Source: Pseudomonadales bacterium (GTDB taxonomy: Bacteria > Pseudomonadota > Gammaproteobacteria > Pseudomonadales > Azotimanducaceae). From it: DNA of 34,397 nucleotides. The first letter of the stretch is position 1, and the number at the start of each line of letters is the position of its first letter. Shown here in pieces: positions 10,492 through 22,161 of the stretch. Below the pieces are notes generated by a model that did no database searches, was not told where the DNA came from, and was given only the letters and a program-made list of their open reading frames with translations. The stretch lies in assembly GCA_022448765.1 (NCBI GenBank), contig JAKUTI010000003.1, positions 1 to 34,397 on the forward strand. Reading direction: 5' to 3'. The position numbers and the translations under genes were made by a program.

Positions 10492-11231
10492 CGCGATGCC
10501 GCTCTACAAATTTTTTCGAACTCCATAATTTCAAGCGAAGCCCCTCCAACCAAACCTCCATCGATATCCTGCTCCGCAAATAATTCACGCGCATTACTCG
10601 CTTTAACGCTACCGCCATATAAAACCTTGATATTTGTTGCAATGGCTGTATCAAATTTCATCAGAACACCTCTAATGAAGGCGTGCATCGACTGGGCTTG
10701 ATCCGGCCGGGCGGTTTCACCTGTTCCAATCGCCCAAACCGGCTCATAAGCAATAACCGCATTCGCGAAACCTTCAATACCTGCAGCTCTTAGGACAGCA
10801 TCCACCTGTCTTCTGACGACAGATTCAGCCTCTCCACCCGCTCTCTCTTCGAAAGATTCACCAATGCACAATACCGGGGTAAGCCCAGCACGCTGGCATG
10901 CAACAAATTTGTCAGCAACTACCTCATCGCTCTCGCCAAACAAGTTACGTCTTTCGGAATGCCCAACTAGCGCGTACATAGCACCGGCATCGACCGCCAT
11001 TTCGGCACCAATTTCTCCCGTGTAAGCACCACTTCTAGCATGAAAAACATTCTGCACCCCAACAGAAATCGATCGCTCTTCAAAACCTTTGCTCAATCTC
11101 GACGTATATAGAAACGGTGGGAAAAGCACTACGTCAACCAACCCATCCACACTAAGATGCTCCAGGAATTCGCGACAAATAGCACCCGAACCATTCATCT
11201 TCCAGTTAGCAGCAACCATTGGGGCGCGCAC
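10488..11231 (-). CDS. tpiA: Triosephosphate isomerase
   Basis: AANWKMNGS, VGHSERR, AYEPVWAIGTG motifs; GTG start with GGAGGAG SD. Confidence 0.97.
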   Translation of the reverse strand: MRAPMVAANWKMNGSGAICREFLEHLSVDGLVDVVLFPPFLYTSRLSKGFEERSISVGVQNVFHARSGAYTGEIGAEMAVDAGAMYALVGHSERRNLFGESDEVVADKFVACQRAGLTPVLCIGESFEERAGGEAESVVRRQVDAVLRAAGIEGFANAVIAYEPVWAIGTGETARPDQAQSMHAFIRGVLMKFDTAIATNIKVLYGGSVKASNARELFAEQDIDGGLVGGASLEIMEFEKICRAASR

Positions 11232-11292
11232 CGCTCCTCCAGCATCCGCAAAGGGGCCAGGATAGTAGCAAGCACATTCCTTATTGTGAACG

Positions 11293-12648
11293 CTAAGTTC
11301 TAGCTCGGTTATTTCCTAAGGTACTTGCTACGTTCGCTATCTTCTCCACATATCGACGAACGTCCGTGTAACTCCCACCTTCAACCATAACCCTCAGCAG
11401 TGGCTCAGTGCCCGAAGCACGGACCAATACTCGCCCATCATTCCCCAGCCGTTGCTCGACTTCACTTACTGCATGGACAACGTTGGCATGAGTCAAGGCA
11501 GCCTCCGGGTCTTCAACATGAACGTTAATCAGTTCCTGGGGCAATTTGGTCATCCCGCTCTTCAGGTCTGCCAGCGAGCGATCTTGCTTGACCATCTCGG
11601 AAAGAACCTGGAGTGCGGAAACGATTCCGTCGCCAGTATTCGCCCAATTAAGACAAACAATGTGTCCAGAGCTTTCACCACCTAATTCCCATCCTCTGTC
11701 ACGCAATAGCTCTACAACATGACGATCACCGACGCTTGCTCTCTCGAAAGGAATACCGAGATCTTTGAAGGCTGCATGAAGGCCGCCATTCGACATTTCT
11801 GTTCCAACAACGCCTCCTGAAAGCCGACCCCTCATCTGCATCGAAAGTGCAATCACGTAGATAAGTTCATCGCCATCAACAATCTCGCCCTCAGAATCAA
11901 TCATGATCACCCGGTCAGCATCACCATCGAGAGCTATTCCAACGTCTGCGCTTAATTCGACAACCTTTTCGCCGAGAAACTCCGGGTGAGTTGATCCACA
12001 ATTCCTATTGATGTTCGAACCGTCGGGATTGACTGAAATCGCAACAACATCTGCGCCGAGCTCACGAAAAACGCGGGGGGCTACTGCATACCCGGCGCCG
12101 TTTGCACAGTCCACGACAACGTGTAAACCATCAAACCGCATCTTTGTATCGATCGTTCTTTTGCAGAACTCAACATATCGACCACGCGCATCGTCTACGC
12201 GAAATACTTGTCCCAATTCCGATGCGCTAATCGAAGAAAGCGCGGTATCCAGCTCCGACTCAATCGACAACTCCATCGAGTCGCTGAGCTTGTTAGCTTC
12301 GCCGTCGAAAAACTTGACGCCATTATCATCAAATGGGTTGTGAGAAGCGGTCACAACAACCCCCAGATCGGCGCGCATCGTGCGCGTCAAATACGCAACC
12401 GCGGGGGTAGGAATTGGACCCAGCAACGCAACATCTACTCCTGCAGCTGAGAAACCAGCCTCTAAAGCCGACTCGAGCATGTAACCAGAATTTCTTGTGT
12501 CCTTCCCGAGAATGACTAGCGGACGTCGTCCCTCTGCCGCGAGAGTCCTACCAGCAGACCATCCCAGTCTCAAACAGAAGTCGGGGTTAATGAGGGCATC
12601 GCCTACGCGTCCACGAATCCCATCGGTCCCGAAATACTGCTTATTCAA
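11293..12648 (-). CDS. glmM: Phosphoglucosamine mutase
   Basis: YFGTDGIRG, TASHNPFDDNGVKFF, DGDADR motifs; TTG start with GGGAGG SD. Confidence 0.97.
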   Translation of the reverse strand: MNKQYFGTDGIRGRVGDALINPDFCLRLGWSAGRTLAAEGRRPLVILGKDTRNSGYMLESALEAGFSAAGVDVALLGPIPTPAVAYLTRTMRADLGVVVTASHNPFDDNGVKFFDGEANKLSDSMELSIESELDTALSSISASELGQVFRVDDARGRYVEFCKRTIDTKMRFDGLHVVVDCANGAGYAVAPRVFRELGADVVAISVNPDGSNINRNCGSTHPEFLGEKVVELSADVGIALDGDADRVIMIDSEGEIVDGDELIYVIALSMQMRGRLSGGVVGTEMSNGGLHAAFKDLGIPFERASVGDRHVVELLRDRGWELGGESSGHIVCLNWANTGDGIVSALQVLSEMVKQDRSLADLKSGMTKLPQELINVHVEDPEAALTHANVVHAVSEVEQRLGNDGRVLVRASGTEPLLRVMVEGGSYTDVRRYVEKIANVASTLGNNRART

Positions 12649-12762
12649 AATACCTCCCGATCAAGGCACGGAAGACGTAGTCGAGTCTGACCAAATGACC
12701 CATAAAACCATCTATTCTCACGTTGATTTTGGGGTCCATCAAATGCTTCGTTTGACGGTAAC

Positions 12763-14670
12763 TTAAGTTTCCTCTAGAGGATCTCCGACGGAACCGTGTT
12801 GGCTGTTTTTGTTCTTATCAGCCTCCGAAACATTACCACCGTCATCGGGTGCCCGGGGCTTTGCCCCCGCCATGATGTCTTCAACTTGGGCTGGCGACAA
12901 CGTCTCGTATTCCATCAAGGCGTCTGCCATCACGTGAAGTTTCTCGATGTTTTCTTGCAGAATCTGTTTTGCTGTTTCATAGCAGCTATCGATTATTTTC
13001 TTGATCTCCTCGTCAATTTCCCTCGCCGTCTGAGATGAGATCGATTTCGATTGCGAAGCAGCCGACATACCCAAGAAAACTTCCCCTTCATCATCGTCAT
13101 ATTTCAAGGGACCCATCTTTTCTGATAGTCCCCACTTGGTGACCATATTACGCGCGAGTTGAGTAGCACGCTCTATATCATTGGATGCTCCGGTGGTAAC
13201 CCCATCCGCACCGCTTATCAATTCCTCGGCTATACGACCACCAAACAACGAACAAATTTGGGACTCCACCGACCGGCGACTATGGCTGTACCGATCCTCC
13301 TCTGGTAAGAACATGGTGACACCCAGCGCTCTCCCCCTCGGAACAATCGTTATTTTGTACAGCTCGTCGTGATCTGGGACCGTATACCCCACAATCGCGT
13401 GACCCGCCTCGTGATAGGCCGTATTCCTCTTTTCTTTCTCGGACATGACCATGGACTTACGTTCTGCGCCCATCATGACCTTATCTTTGGCTTTTTCGAA
13501 TTCCTCCATCTCCACCAAACGTTTCCCGCCCCGGGCGGCGAACAGTGCAGCTTCGTTAACAATGTTCTCTAGATCTGCGCCGGAAAACCCCGGCGTTCCA
13601 CGCGCCAAAATCGAAGCTTCAACGTCATCGGAGATCGGAACTTTTCGCATATGAACGTTCAGTATTTGTTCGCGCCCCCGAATATCCGGCAACGAGACAA
13701 CGACCTGCCGATCAAAGCGCCCGGGCCTCAATAGCGCTGGGTCAAGAACGTCTGGCCTATTCGTGGCTGCTATGACAATGACCCCATTATTGGGCTCAAA
13801 CCCATCCATCTCGACCAGAAGTTGATTAAGTGTCTGTTCTCGCTCGTCGTGGCCGCCACCCAAACCGGCACCACGATGGCGACCCACTGCGTCGATTTCA
13901 TCAATGAAAATGATGCAAGGGGCCTGCTTCTTCGCCTGTTCAAACATATCGCGAACTCGAGAGGCACCAACACCCACGAACATCTCTACAAAATCCGAGC
14001 CCGATATAGTGAAAAAGGGAACTTTGGCTTCGCCAGCGATTGCCTTTGCAAGCAGGGTCTTACCCGTTCCCGGTGGACCGACCATGAGCGTACCTCGGGG
14101 AATACGACCACCCAACCGCTGAAACTTCCCCGGGTCCATGAGAAATTCAACGAGTTCTTGCACATCTTCTTTAGCTTCGTCCACGCCTGCAACATCAGCA
14201 AAGGTAGTCTTGATTTGATCTTCCGATAGTAATCGAGCCTTACTTTTGCCAAATGCCATAGGCCCACCGCGGCCACCAACACCACCCTGCATTTGCCTCA
14301 TAAACAGCATGAAGACGGCGATAATGATGAGGATAGGAAAGCTTGCGATCAGTAACTGAGCCCAAAAACCTTCGGTTTCTGCTTCTTTCCCTACAACCTC
14401 GACGTCATGCTCCATTAAATCGTCTAACAGTTTCGGGTCTGGCGCCGGGATGATGACCTTAAAACGAGAAGTGTCCTTTCGATGCACAGTCAAATATTCA
14501 TTTTGCCCATCGAATTCGACCTTTCTAATCTCGTTGCGGTTGACCTGCTCAACAAACTCGGAGTAGCTCACTTCCTGTGGCTCGCTGACCCCACTAAAAT
14601 TGTTAAACACAGTCAGAAGGACCGCGGCGATAATTAGCCAAAGCAGGAGATTTTTTCCCATATCGTTCAA
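12763..14670 (-). CDS. ftsH: ATP-dependent zinc metalloprotease FtsH
   Basis: Walker [12 protein letters not shown] region, HEAGH zinc site, N-terminal TM segments; TTG 14670 with GGGAGGA SD or ATG at 14661. Confidence 0.97.
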   Translation of the reverse strand: MNDMGKNLLLWLIIAAVLLTVFNNFSGVSEPQEVSYSEFVEQVNRNEIRKVEFDGQNEYLTVHRKDTSRFKVIIPAPDPKLLDDLMEHDVEVVGKEAETEGFWAQLLIASFPILIIIAVFMLFMRQMQGGVGGRGGPMAFGKSKARLLSEDQIKTTFADVAGVDEAKEDVQELVEFLMDPGKFQRLGGRIPRGTLMVGPPGTGKTLLAKAIAGEAKVPFFTISGSDFVEMFVGVGASRVRDMFEQAKKQAPCIIFIDEIDAVGRHRGAGLGGGHDEREQTLNQLLVEMDGFEPNNGVIVIAATNRPDVLDPALLRPGRFDRQVVVSLPDIRGREQILNVHMRKVPISDDVEASILARGTPGFSGADLENIVNEAALFAARGGKRLVEMEEFEKAKDKVMMGAERKSMVMSEKEKRNTAYHEAGHAIVGYTVPDHDELYKITIVPRGRALGVTMFLPEEDRYSHSRRSVESQICSLFGGRIAEELISGADGVTTGASNDIERATQLARNMVTKWGLSEKMGPLKYDDDEGEVFLGMSAASQSKSISSQTAREIDEEIKKIIDSCYETAKQILQENIEKLHVMADALMEYETLSPAQVEDIMAGAKPRAPDDGGNVSEADKNKNSQHGSVGDPLEET

Positions 14671-14825
14671 AGACTTATCCTCCCAGCACGCGGTACCAGG
14701 ACGCCATTTTTCGGGCCCAATAGACTACACCAGGCGAGTAGCCCCCGCTATCAACCAATATATGGGCGGAATGAGAGTTTACAAGTGATAGATTATTCTT
14801 CGACGTACAAAACCTACGAGGTTTC

Positions 14826-15167
14826 GTGTTTGATACTTCGACAGATCATATGGGCGGACATTTGCAAGTCATCGATATAAAAGCACTAAAGGCCATTGCG
14901 CATCATCTTAAGCCAATCGTAATCATTGGTAACTTGGGTTTATCCACTGCCGTCGTTGCCGAATTGAACCGCGCAATCTCGGACCATGAATTGATCAAAG
15001 TACAGTTGAACATTGTAGATCGAAAGTTACGAGTCAAACTCGCTAACCAAGCCTCACAATTGACAGACGCAAAGATTGTTCAGCAAATAGGGAAGGTTGT
15101 TGTGCTGTATCGTCCTAACGAGGGAAGTCGGCCCGCTCTCTCAAACATCACCCGGTATGGGCATTAA
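14826..15167 (+). CDS. yhbY: YhbY/CRS1 family ribosome assembly RNA-binding protein
   Basis: LKAIAHHLKPIVIIGNLGLSTAVVAELNRAISDHELIKVQL typical of YhbY; GTG at 14826 (alternative ATG at 14850). Confidence 0.9.
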   Translation: MFDTSTDHMGGHLQVIDIKALKAIAHHLKPIVIIGNLGLSTAVVAELNRAISDHELIKVQLNIVDRKLRVKLANQASQLTDAKIVQQIGKVVVLYRPNEGSRPALSNITRYGH

Positions 15168-15184
15168 CCTCAAGAAATCTACTT

Positions 15185-15658
15185 TCAAAGATGTTCAACT
15201 CCATCGATTTCGTATTCTCGATCACCATCCGGTGACTTTACAACCACGCTGTCGCCAAGGCTTTTACCAACCATCGCCCTCGCCATCGGAGCCAACACCG
15301 AGATCTTATCCTCCTTAATGTCAGCTTCATCCTCTCCTACGATTTTGTACCGAACTTCCTGATCACTATCTCGTACTACCAAAGTTACCGTACAACCAAA
15401 TACAACTTTCCCACTCGGCGTGATTTTCTTCACGTCAATAACTTGAGCATCGCTCAGTTTGGCTTCAATCTCTTGAATCCGTCCTTCCGAAAAACTCTGT
15501 TGCTCTTTAGCGGCGTGATATTCAGCATTCTCGCGCAGGTCACCATGCTCTCGAGCTTCAGCAATCGCACGAGTCACCGACGGTCGCACAACGCTTTTGA
15601 GATGCGTCAATTCTTCTCGGAGTTTAGCTGCACCCTCGACCGTCATGGGTGTACTCAC
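15185..15658 (-). CDS. greA: Transcription elongation factor GreA
   Basis: [40 protein letters not shown] start overlapping carB stop. Confidence 0.97.
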   Translation of the reverse strand: MSTPMTVEGAAKLREELTHLKSVVRPSVTRAIAEAREHGDLRENAEYHAAKEQQSFSEGRIQEIEAKLSDAQVIDVKKITPSGKVVFGCTVTLVVRDSDQEVRYKIVGEDEADIKEDKISVLAPMARAMVGKSLGDSVVVKSPDGDREYEIDGVEHL

Positions 15659-18600
15659 GCTGAAAATCCTCGCTGTATTTCCTGGAGGTTTCTAACCCGA
15701 TTACTGTTCCCGTGTCGCATCGCAGCACACAACGCCTCTGCCCCCGCGAGAGTGGTGGTGTAGCATACTTTGTACCGTAGAGCGAGACGTCTAATGACCG
15801 CCGAGTCGAGAATCGCTTGGCGACCTTCCGTCGTATTCACGATTAATCTTGGTGCATCGTTCTTTATAAGGTCCGTTACGTCCGGTCGCCCCTCCCGAAC
15901 CTTATTGACAACCGCAGCATCTATGCCAGCGTCTCTTATGGCTCTCGCTGTTCCCTTTGTTCCGATGATATTGAATCCCAAAGTGGTTAGTTGCTTCGCG
16001 ACTGCCGCCACATGGGGCTGATCGGACTTCTTGACGCTTACAAATGCCAGCCCGCCGTTCGGTAAAATGTCACCAGCAGCCAACGTGGCTTTGGCAAAAG
16101 CCTCCCCGAATGAGTCACCGATTCCCATCACTTCCCCAGTTGACTTCATTTCTGGCCCTAGGATCGGATCGACGCCAGGGAATTTAGCAAAGGGGAACAC
16201 GGATTCCTTAACAGCGTAGTGGACAGGAACAACTTCTTCGGTAAAACCCTGAGCTTCCAGACTTTCACCAGCCATACACCTGGCTGCGATTTTCGCTAGC
16301 GAGACTCCAACCGATTTTGAAACAAATGGCACAGTACGCGATGCCCTTGGGTTGACCTCTAACACGTATACCTTTTCTTCTTGAACTGCCATTTGAACGT
16401 TCATCAATCCAATAACGCCTAGTTCCAACGCCAGGGATTTCACCTGATCACGTATTTCGTTTTGAATGCTGGAATCCAGTCGATAGGGGGGAAGAGAGCA
16501 TGCGGAATCACCGGAATGAATCCCGGCTTGTTCGATGTGCTGCATGATGGCGCCGATTACAACCCGCTCCCCATCACATACCGCGTCCACGTCGACCTCG
16601 ACTGCTTGATCCAAGAAACGATCAAGTAGTACGGGTGAGGCATTCGATACCTGGAACGCGGATTCCATATATCGCTCAAGATCTTGCTGACTGTAAACGA
16701 TCTCCATCGCTCGACCGCCTAACACGTAGGACGGTCGAACAATAATTGGGTAGCCGATCTCATTTGCCGCTTGCGCCGCCTTACTTGGTTCATCGACGGT
16801 TCGGTTTGAGGGTTGCCTTAACCCAACCTTCTCGATCAATCCCTGAAACCGTTTTCGATCTTCAGCTCGGTCTATCGCGTCCGCAGTTGTACCGAGGACT
16901 GGCACACCCGCAGATTCAAGCTGATCGACCAATTTAAGGGGTGTCTGACCTCCAAACTGGACAATCACGCCATGAGGCTTCTCAACTTCAACGATAGCAA
17001 GTACATCTTCCAGAGTTAGCGGCTCGAAGTAGAGGCGATCCGACGTGTCATAGTCAGTCGAAACAGTCTCAGGGTTACAGTTCACCATAATCGTTTCGTA
17101 TCCGTCTTCGCGCATGGCCATAGCCGCGTGAACACAACAATAGTCAAACTCGATACCCTGGCCGATCCGGTTGGGGCCGCCGCCCAAAACCACGATCTTT
17201 CGTTCATTCGTAGGATTTGCCTCACACTCCTCTTCGTACGTCGAATACATGTAAGCCGTCGCGGCCTCGAACTCCGCTGCACACGTATCAACCCGCTTAA
17301 AGACAGGGAAGACACCCAGCGATTTGCGATACTGTCTAAATTCTTCTTCGGAGCATCCCAATAGCAATGCGAGTCGGGCATCAGAAAAGCCATCTCGTTT
17401 CAATAGCCGAACATCGGTTTCTGTAAGCCGTCTAAAATCTTGACCGTCAAGCGACTTCTCGGCCCGAACAAGGTCTTCAATTTGAGACAAAAACCACTTG
17501 TCGATACCCGAGGCTTCAGCAATTTCCTCGATCGACATTCCTTCCCGAAAGGCGTCTGCAACAAACCAAATTCGCTCCGCGCCTGCCTGCCGCATTTCGA
17601 GAGTAAGTGTCGATACCCGATCTTCTTCAATGGAAGAAAGAACGGAATCTAAGCCCATCACCCCCGTCTCGAGGCCTCTCAACGCTTTTTGGAAAGATTC
17701 TTTGAACGTACGCCCAATCGCCATGACTTCGCCCACGGATTTCATCTGCGTCGTCAGTCGATTCTCAGCTTGACTGAACTTCTCGAAGGTAAACCGTGGC
17801 ACCTTGGTCACGACATAATCAATCGAAGGTTCAAACGAGGCTGGCGTCACACCAGTGATATCGTTAGTGAGTTCATCCAGGGTGTAACCGACCGCCAATT
17901 TGGCGGCGACTTTGGCGATAGGAAATCCCGTCGCTTTGGAAGCAAGAGCCGATGATCGCGAAACGCGAGGGTTCATTTCGATAACAACCATGCGTCCCGT
18001 ATCTGGATCGAGCGCGAATTGGACATTCGAACCGCCCGTGTCTACACCGATTTCGCGTAGTACCGCAATTGACGCATTGCGCATCAATTGATATTCCTTA
18101 TCAGTGAGCGTTTGCGCCGGAGCTACCGTAATCGAGTCTCCGGTGTGAATTCCCATCGGGTCAACGTTTTCGATCGAGCAAACGATAATGCAATTGTCGG
18201 CACGATCACGAACCACCTCCATCTCGAATTCTTTCCAGCCCAATAGAGATTCATCGATCAACAACTCACTGGTCGGCGAAAGATCCAACCCCCTGGAACA
18301 TATTTCGATAAATTCCTCGCCGTTGTACGCAACACCGCCACCACTGCCACCTAGCGTGAAAGACGGTCGGATAATGCACGGGAAACCAAGCTGGCTCTGG
18401 ACCTGTCGAGCTTCTTCTACGCTGTGTGCAATCGCGGAGCGGGGAGTCTCTAACCCAATCCGTCGCATGGCCTGATCAAAGCGTTCTCTATCTTCCGCTT
18501 TATCGATCGCATCTTGGCTGGCTCCAATAAGTTCGACATTATTCGCCGCAAGGACCCCTTCCCGCACAAGATCCAGCGCACAGTTGAGGCCTGTTTGGCC

Positions 18601-18873
18601 ACCCATCGTAGGCAGCAGGGCTTCCGGTTTTTCCGCGGCAATAATCTTTGCAACCGTTTGCCACTCCACCGGTTCTACGTACGTCGCATCCGCCATCGCC
18701 GGGTCCGTCATGATGGTCGCCGGGTTGGAATTCACCAACACGACCCGATACCCCTCGCTCCGAAGAGCTTTGCAGGCCTGTGCGCCGGAATAATCAAATT
18801 CGCAGGCTTGCCCTATGACGATCGGACCAGCGCCGATGATTAGCACCGTCTCTATATCATCGCGCCTAGGCAT
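15655..18873 (-). CDS. carB: Carbamoyl-phosphate synthase large subunit
   Basis: About 1072 aa, duplicated ATP-grasp halves ([30 protein letters not shown]...; [17 protein letters not shown]); start chosen at ATG 18873 by homology (ORF-track ATG 18885 possible). Confidence 0.97.
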   Translation of the reverse strand: MPRRDDIETVLIIGAGPIVIGQACEFDYSGAQACKALRSEGYRVVLVNSNPATIMTDPAMADATYVEPVEWQTVAKIIAAEKPEALLPTMGGQTGLNCALDLVREGVLAANNVELIGASQDAIDKAEDRERFDQAMRRIGLETPRSAIAHSVEEARQVQSQLGFPCIIRPSFTLGGSGGGVAYNGEEFIEICSRGLDLSPTSELLIDESLLGWKEFEMEVVRDRADNCIIVCSIENVDPMGIHTGDSITVAPAQTLTDKEYQLMRNASIAVLREIGVDTGGSNVQFALDPDTGRMVVIEMNPRVSRSSALASKATGFPIAKVAAKLAVGYTLDELTNDITGVTPASFEPSIDYVVTKVPRFTFEKFSQAENRLTTQMKSVGEVMAIGRTFKESFQKALRGLETGVMGLDSVLSSIEEDRVSTLTLEMRQAGAERIWFVADAFREGMSIEEIAEASGIDKWFLSQIEDLVRAEKSLDGQDFRRLTETDVRLLKRDGFSDARLALLLGCSEEEFRQYRKSLGVFPVFKRVDTCAAEFEAATAYMYSTYEEECEANPTNERKIVVLGGGPNRIGQGIEFDYCCVHAAMAMREDGYETIMVNCNPETVSTDYDTSDRLYFEPLTLEDVLAIVEVEKPHGVIVQFGGQTPLKLVDQLESAGVPVLGTTADAIDRAEDRKRFQGLIEKVGLRQPSNRTVDEPSKAAQAANEIGYPIIVRPSYVLGGRAMEIVYSQQDLERYMESAFQVSNASPVLLDRFLDQAVEVDVDAVCDGERVVIGAIMQHIEQAGIHSGDSACSLPPYRLDSSIQNEIRDQVKSLALELGVIGLMNVQMAVQEEKVYVLEVNPRASRTVPFVSKSVGVSLAKIAARCMAGESLEAQGFTEEVVPVHYAVKESVFPFAKFPGVDPILGPEMKSTGEVMGIGDSFGEAFAKATLAAGDILPNGGLAFVSVKKSDQPHVAAVAKQLTTLGFNIIGTKGTARAIRDAGIDAAVVNKVREGRPDVTDLIKNDAPRLIVNTTEGRQAILDSAVIRRLALRYKVCYTTTLAGAEALCAAMRHGNSNRVRNLQEIQRGFSA

Positions 18874-20008
18874 GACGGTTTTCATCCTTATGAGCAGACA
18901 TCATTTGTACAAAACGATCGAAAAGATACGAGCAATCCTGAGGCCCAGGGCTAGCCTCAGGATGGCCTTGAAAACCAAACGCCGGTTTATCCGTTCTCGC
19001 CAACCCTTGCACAGAACCATCAAATAGAGAGACGTGTGTAAGTTCAACATTCTCCGGCAAAGACTCGCCGTCTACGGCAAAACCGTGGTTCTGACTAGTG
19101 ATGATGACGCGACCCGTCGATATATCCTGAACGGGGTGGTTTGCGCCGTGATGGCCATGAGCCATCTTGATTGTCTTTGCTTCACTCGCCAAAGCCAGTA
19201 ACTGGCACCCGAGACAAATACCAAACAACGGGACGCCCATCTCTAGGAATCCACGTATTGTAGCGATCGCATAATCGCAAGGATCTGGATCGCCTGGCCC
19301 GTTAGATAGGAAAACGCCGTCGGGATCCATTGCCATCACGATTTCGGAGGGCGTCGTTGCGGGTACCAGCGTCACGTCGCACCCTCGGTCGATCAAAAGC
19401 CGCAATATCGCGTGTTTTACGCCAAAGTCATAGGCAACGACCTTATAGCTGTACCCACGTGATTCGGCATAACCAGCACCCAAACGCCAACTCCCAGCGG
19501 TCCATTTAACAATGTCTTGACGGCTTACCACTTTTGCTAAATCCATCCCCGAAAGTCCCGGAAATGCGAGCGCTTGAGCAAGGGCTTCATCCTCTGACAC
19601 TTCTTTCCCAGCGATCAAGCAACCAGCTAAAGACCCTTTCCGTCGCAGAATTCGAGTTAGCCTCCGAGTATCTATGCCATCGATAGCGACGACCTCCTTG
19701 TCGCATAGAAAATCCGTCAACGAGTGACTAGCCCTCCAACTACTTACCTCTTGCGGAAGATCCCGTATCACCAATCCATCGGCCCACACCCGATCAGACT
19801 CAACATCCTCTACATTCGTTCCCGTATTCCCAACGTGAGGATACGTGAGCGTAATAATTTGCCGGGCATAGGACGGGTCGGTAAGAATCTCTTGATAACC
19901 GGTCATTGCCGTGTTGAAGACGACCTCTCCGGTTGCCATACCAGGAATACCAATGGAGCGCCCGCGAAAAACGCTACCGTCTTCAAGAACCAGTATGGCG
20001 GGCTTCAC
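18866..20008 (-). CDS. carA: Carbamoyl-phosphate synthase small subunit
   Basis: [20 protein letters not shown]...[29 protein letters not shown]; GATase motif [10 protein letters not shown]; start chosen at GTG 20008 with AGGAAG SD. Confidence 0.95.
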   Translation of the reverse strand: MKPAILVLEDGSVFRGRSIGIPGMATGEVVFNTAMTGYQEILTDPSYARQIITLTYPHVGNTGTNVEDVESDRVWADGLVIRDLPQEVSSWRASHSLTDFLCDKEVVAIDGIDTRRLTRILRRKGSLAGCLIAGKEVSEDEALAQALAFPGLSGMDLAKVVSRQDIVKWTAGSWRLGAGYAESRGYSYKVVAYDFGVKHAILRLLIDRGCDVTLVPATTPSEIVMAMDPDGVFLSNGPGDPDPCDYAIATIRGFLEMGVPLFGICLGCQLLALASEAKTIKMAHGHHGANHPVQDISTGRVIITSQNHGFAVDGESLPENVELTHVSLFDGSVQGLARTDKPAFGFQGHPEASPGPQDCSYLFDRFVQMMSAHKDENRHA

Positions 20009-20019
20009 TTGCTTCCTAT

Positions 20020-20049
20020 AAAAAGACGGGAAAGACCTCGACCTTCCCG
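20020..20049 (-). terminator. Intrinsic terminator-like hairpin immediately upstream of carA
   Basis: Minus strand CGGGAAGG-TCGAGGT-CTTTCCCG (8 bp incl. one G-U) followed by TCTTTTT. Confidence 0.7.
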
Positions 20050-20089
20050 CCATAGCTTCGTATCGCCCGACCGGAAATCGAGCGCGGGA

Positions 20090-20110
20090 ATTCTAGCGTC
20101 AAACTAGAAT
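20090..20110. promoter_or_regulatory. Perfect inverted repeat between dapB and carA
   Basis: ATTCTAG-CGTCAAA-CTAGAAT. Confidence 0.5.
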
Positions 20111-20149
20111 AATTGCTCGGCTCATAGCCTTGGCACCGAAAAAAATCGT

Positions 20150-20959
20150 TCAGGGCCCGAGCACGTTCTCCATACCAAAAAGGCCCTTTTCCTTCATGGC
20201 TAACTTATTCGCGACAAATCGAACAGCTCGAATAGCGCCCGCCGCAAAATTCGACCGACTTTGCGCTCTGTGCGTAATTTCTATTCGTTCGCCCTCTCCC
20301 GCGAATGTCACAGTATGGTCCCCAACAACATCTCCGCCGCGGGCCGAATGAAACCCAATAGCTTGTCGCGTGCGCTCGCCGGTGTCACCAACCCTCCCGT
20401 ATGAGGCTTCTTCTTCGAGATCACGCCCCAAAGTCCGTGCAACAATTTCGCCCATACGAACAGCGGTTCCCGAAGGCGCATCAATTTTTTGTCGATGGTG
20501 CATTTCGTATATTTCGATATCTACGGAATCACCCAAAATAGCGGCCGCGGTTTCGATGAGACGAAATGCAACGTTGACCCCAACGCTCATATTCGGCGCC
20601 ATCACGATCGGTACCGATTCAGCCGCAGCCTCTATGTCACGCATCCCAGCGCCATCAAAACCGGTCGTTCCGATGACCATCCCGAAGCCTTCGGCTACAG
20701 TCTTCTCAAGAATGCTGAGCGTTGCCGCAGGAACGCTAAAATCGACGATCACGTCAGCGGTCGTTTTATCTACCTGCGATACCAATGGCACATTGACTTG
20801 GCCAATCCCGGCTAGCAACCCAGCATCTTGCCCTAAGAATTCTGAATCCGATCGTTCAAGCGCTACCTCGAGCATTAGATCGCCTTCGGCGGCGATCGCT
20901 TGGACCAACATGCGACCCATACGACCGCCAGCACCATTGACTGCAACGCCAATAGGCAT
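20150..20959 (-). CDS. dapB: 4-hydroxy-tetrahydrodipicolinate reductase
   Basis: VAVNGAGGRMGRMLVQAI, EMHHRQKIDAPSGTA motifs. Confidence 0.97.
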   Translation of the reverse strand: MPIGVAVNGAGGRMGRMLVQAIAAEGDLMLEVALERSDSEFLGQDAGLLAGIGQVNVPLVSQVDKTTADVIVDFSVPAATLSILEKTVAEGFGMVIGTTGFDGAGMRDIEAAAESVPIVMAPNMSVGVNVAFRLIETAAAILGDSVDIEIYEMHHRQKIDAPSGTAVRMGEIVARTLGRDLEEEASYGRVGDTGERTRQAIGFHSARGGDVVGDHTVTFAGEGERIEITHRAQSRSNFAAGAIRAVRFVANKLAMKEKGLFGMENVLGP

Positions 20960-20961
20960 TC

Positions 20962-22098
20962 TCAGGTACTCGTCAACCGCTCAACGAAATCCCGCATCGC
21001 CGCGAACCAGGTTGTCTCCTTGGGCGAATGCTGACCACCATCACTAGCAAGACTGTCCTGTAGTTCTTTCAATAGCGTCACTTGTGGTTCAGACAAACGC
21101 ACTGGTGTTTCGACCACCACGCGACAAAGCAGGTCTCCGATCGCGCCCCCGCGGACCGGACGCACTCCTTTTCCACGCAATCGAAATAGCTTGCCTGTTT
21201 GGGTTTCCAATGGGATTCGTAGCTTCACTTTACCGTCCAGCGTCGGGACCTCCAACTCACCACCAAGTGCCGCTTGCGTGAACGAGATCGGGACTTGGCA
21301 GTGCAAATGACTACCCTCACGTTCGAATATCGCATGGTCCCTGACATTAATTTGGACATATAAGTCGCCGGCGGGACCGGCATTCGGACCGGCTTCGCCT
21401 TCGCCAGAAAGCCGGATCCGGTCATCATTGTCAACGCCTGGAGGCACTTCAACTCGTAGAGTCTTTTGTTGTTCTACCCGACCACCGCCACGACAAATCC
21501 GGCACGGGTCAGCGATAACCTTCCCCACGCCGCCACACCTTGGGCACGTCTGCTGGACAGCGAAAAATCCACGCGCAATTCTGACTTGACCTGCACCTGA
21601 ACATTCGGGGCAGGTGCTTGGTGTCGAACCCGGCGCCGCACCTGAACCCCCGCAATCATCGCAAGCGGACATCACCGGTATCCGAATTTCCACCGAATCC
21701 CCGGCCACCGCTTGCTCTAAATCAAGATCGAGGAGGTAGCGTAAGTCAGCACCCCTTTGAGCACTGCTTCTACCCTGCCTACTTTGCCCTCCACCAAAGA
21801 TGTCACCGAAAACATCGCCGAAAATATCGCCAAAATTTCCCTCAAACCCCGCGCCCATTCCACCATTTCTTCCTTCGACGCCGGCATGACCGAATTGGTC
21901 GTAGGCTTGACGCTTTTCGGAGTCCGCTAGCACCTCGTATGCCTCGGATGCCTCCTTGAAACGAGCGTCCGCGTCCTTGGCGTCTGGATTTCTATCGGGG
22001 TGATACTTCATTGCCAAACGGCGATACGCTTTCTTGATATCGCCATCGCCCGCGCCTCGGTCTACCCCAAGTACTTCGTAGTAATCGCGTTTAGCCAT
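20962..22098 (-). CDS. dnaJ: Chaperone protein DnaJ
   Basis: J domain with HPD; four zinc motifs [32 protein letters not shown]. Confidence 0.98.
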   Translation of the reverse strand: MAKRDYYEVLGVDRGAGDGDIKKAYRRLAMKYHPDRNPDAKDADARFKEASEAYEVLADSEKRQAYDQFGHAGVEGRNGGMGAGFEGNFGDIFGDVFGDIFGGGQSRQGRSSAQRGADLRYLLDLDLEQAVAGDSVEIRIPVMSACDDCGGSGAAPGSTPSTCPECSGAGQVRIARGFFAVQQTCPRCGGVGKVIADPCRICRGGGRVEQQKTLRVEVPPGVDNDDRIRLSGEGEAGPNAGPAGDLYVQINVRDHAIFEREGSHLHCQVPISFTQAALGGELEVPTLDGKVKLRIPLETQTGKLFRLRGKGVRPVRGGAIGDLLCRVVVETPVRLSEPQVTLLKELQDSLASDGGQHSPKETTWFAAMRDFVERLTST

Positions 22099-22161
22099 GA
22101 TTCCCCTGACCGCGCTCAGCCGAGACCAGCGGCCCCTGAACGGTTAAGACTACCCTCTCAA

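Noticed and set aside
20128-20150. T7 run directly after the dapB stop as a terminator
   Set aside because: No stable GC-rich stem immediately before it; only a GGGCCC core that cannot form a loop
20370-21047. 225-aa plus-strand ORF
   Set aside because: Antisense shadow of dapB/dnaJ; Ser/Pro/Thr-rich composition typical of a reversed reading frame of a real gene
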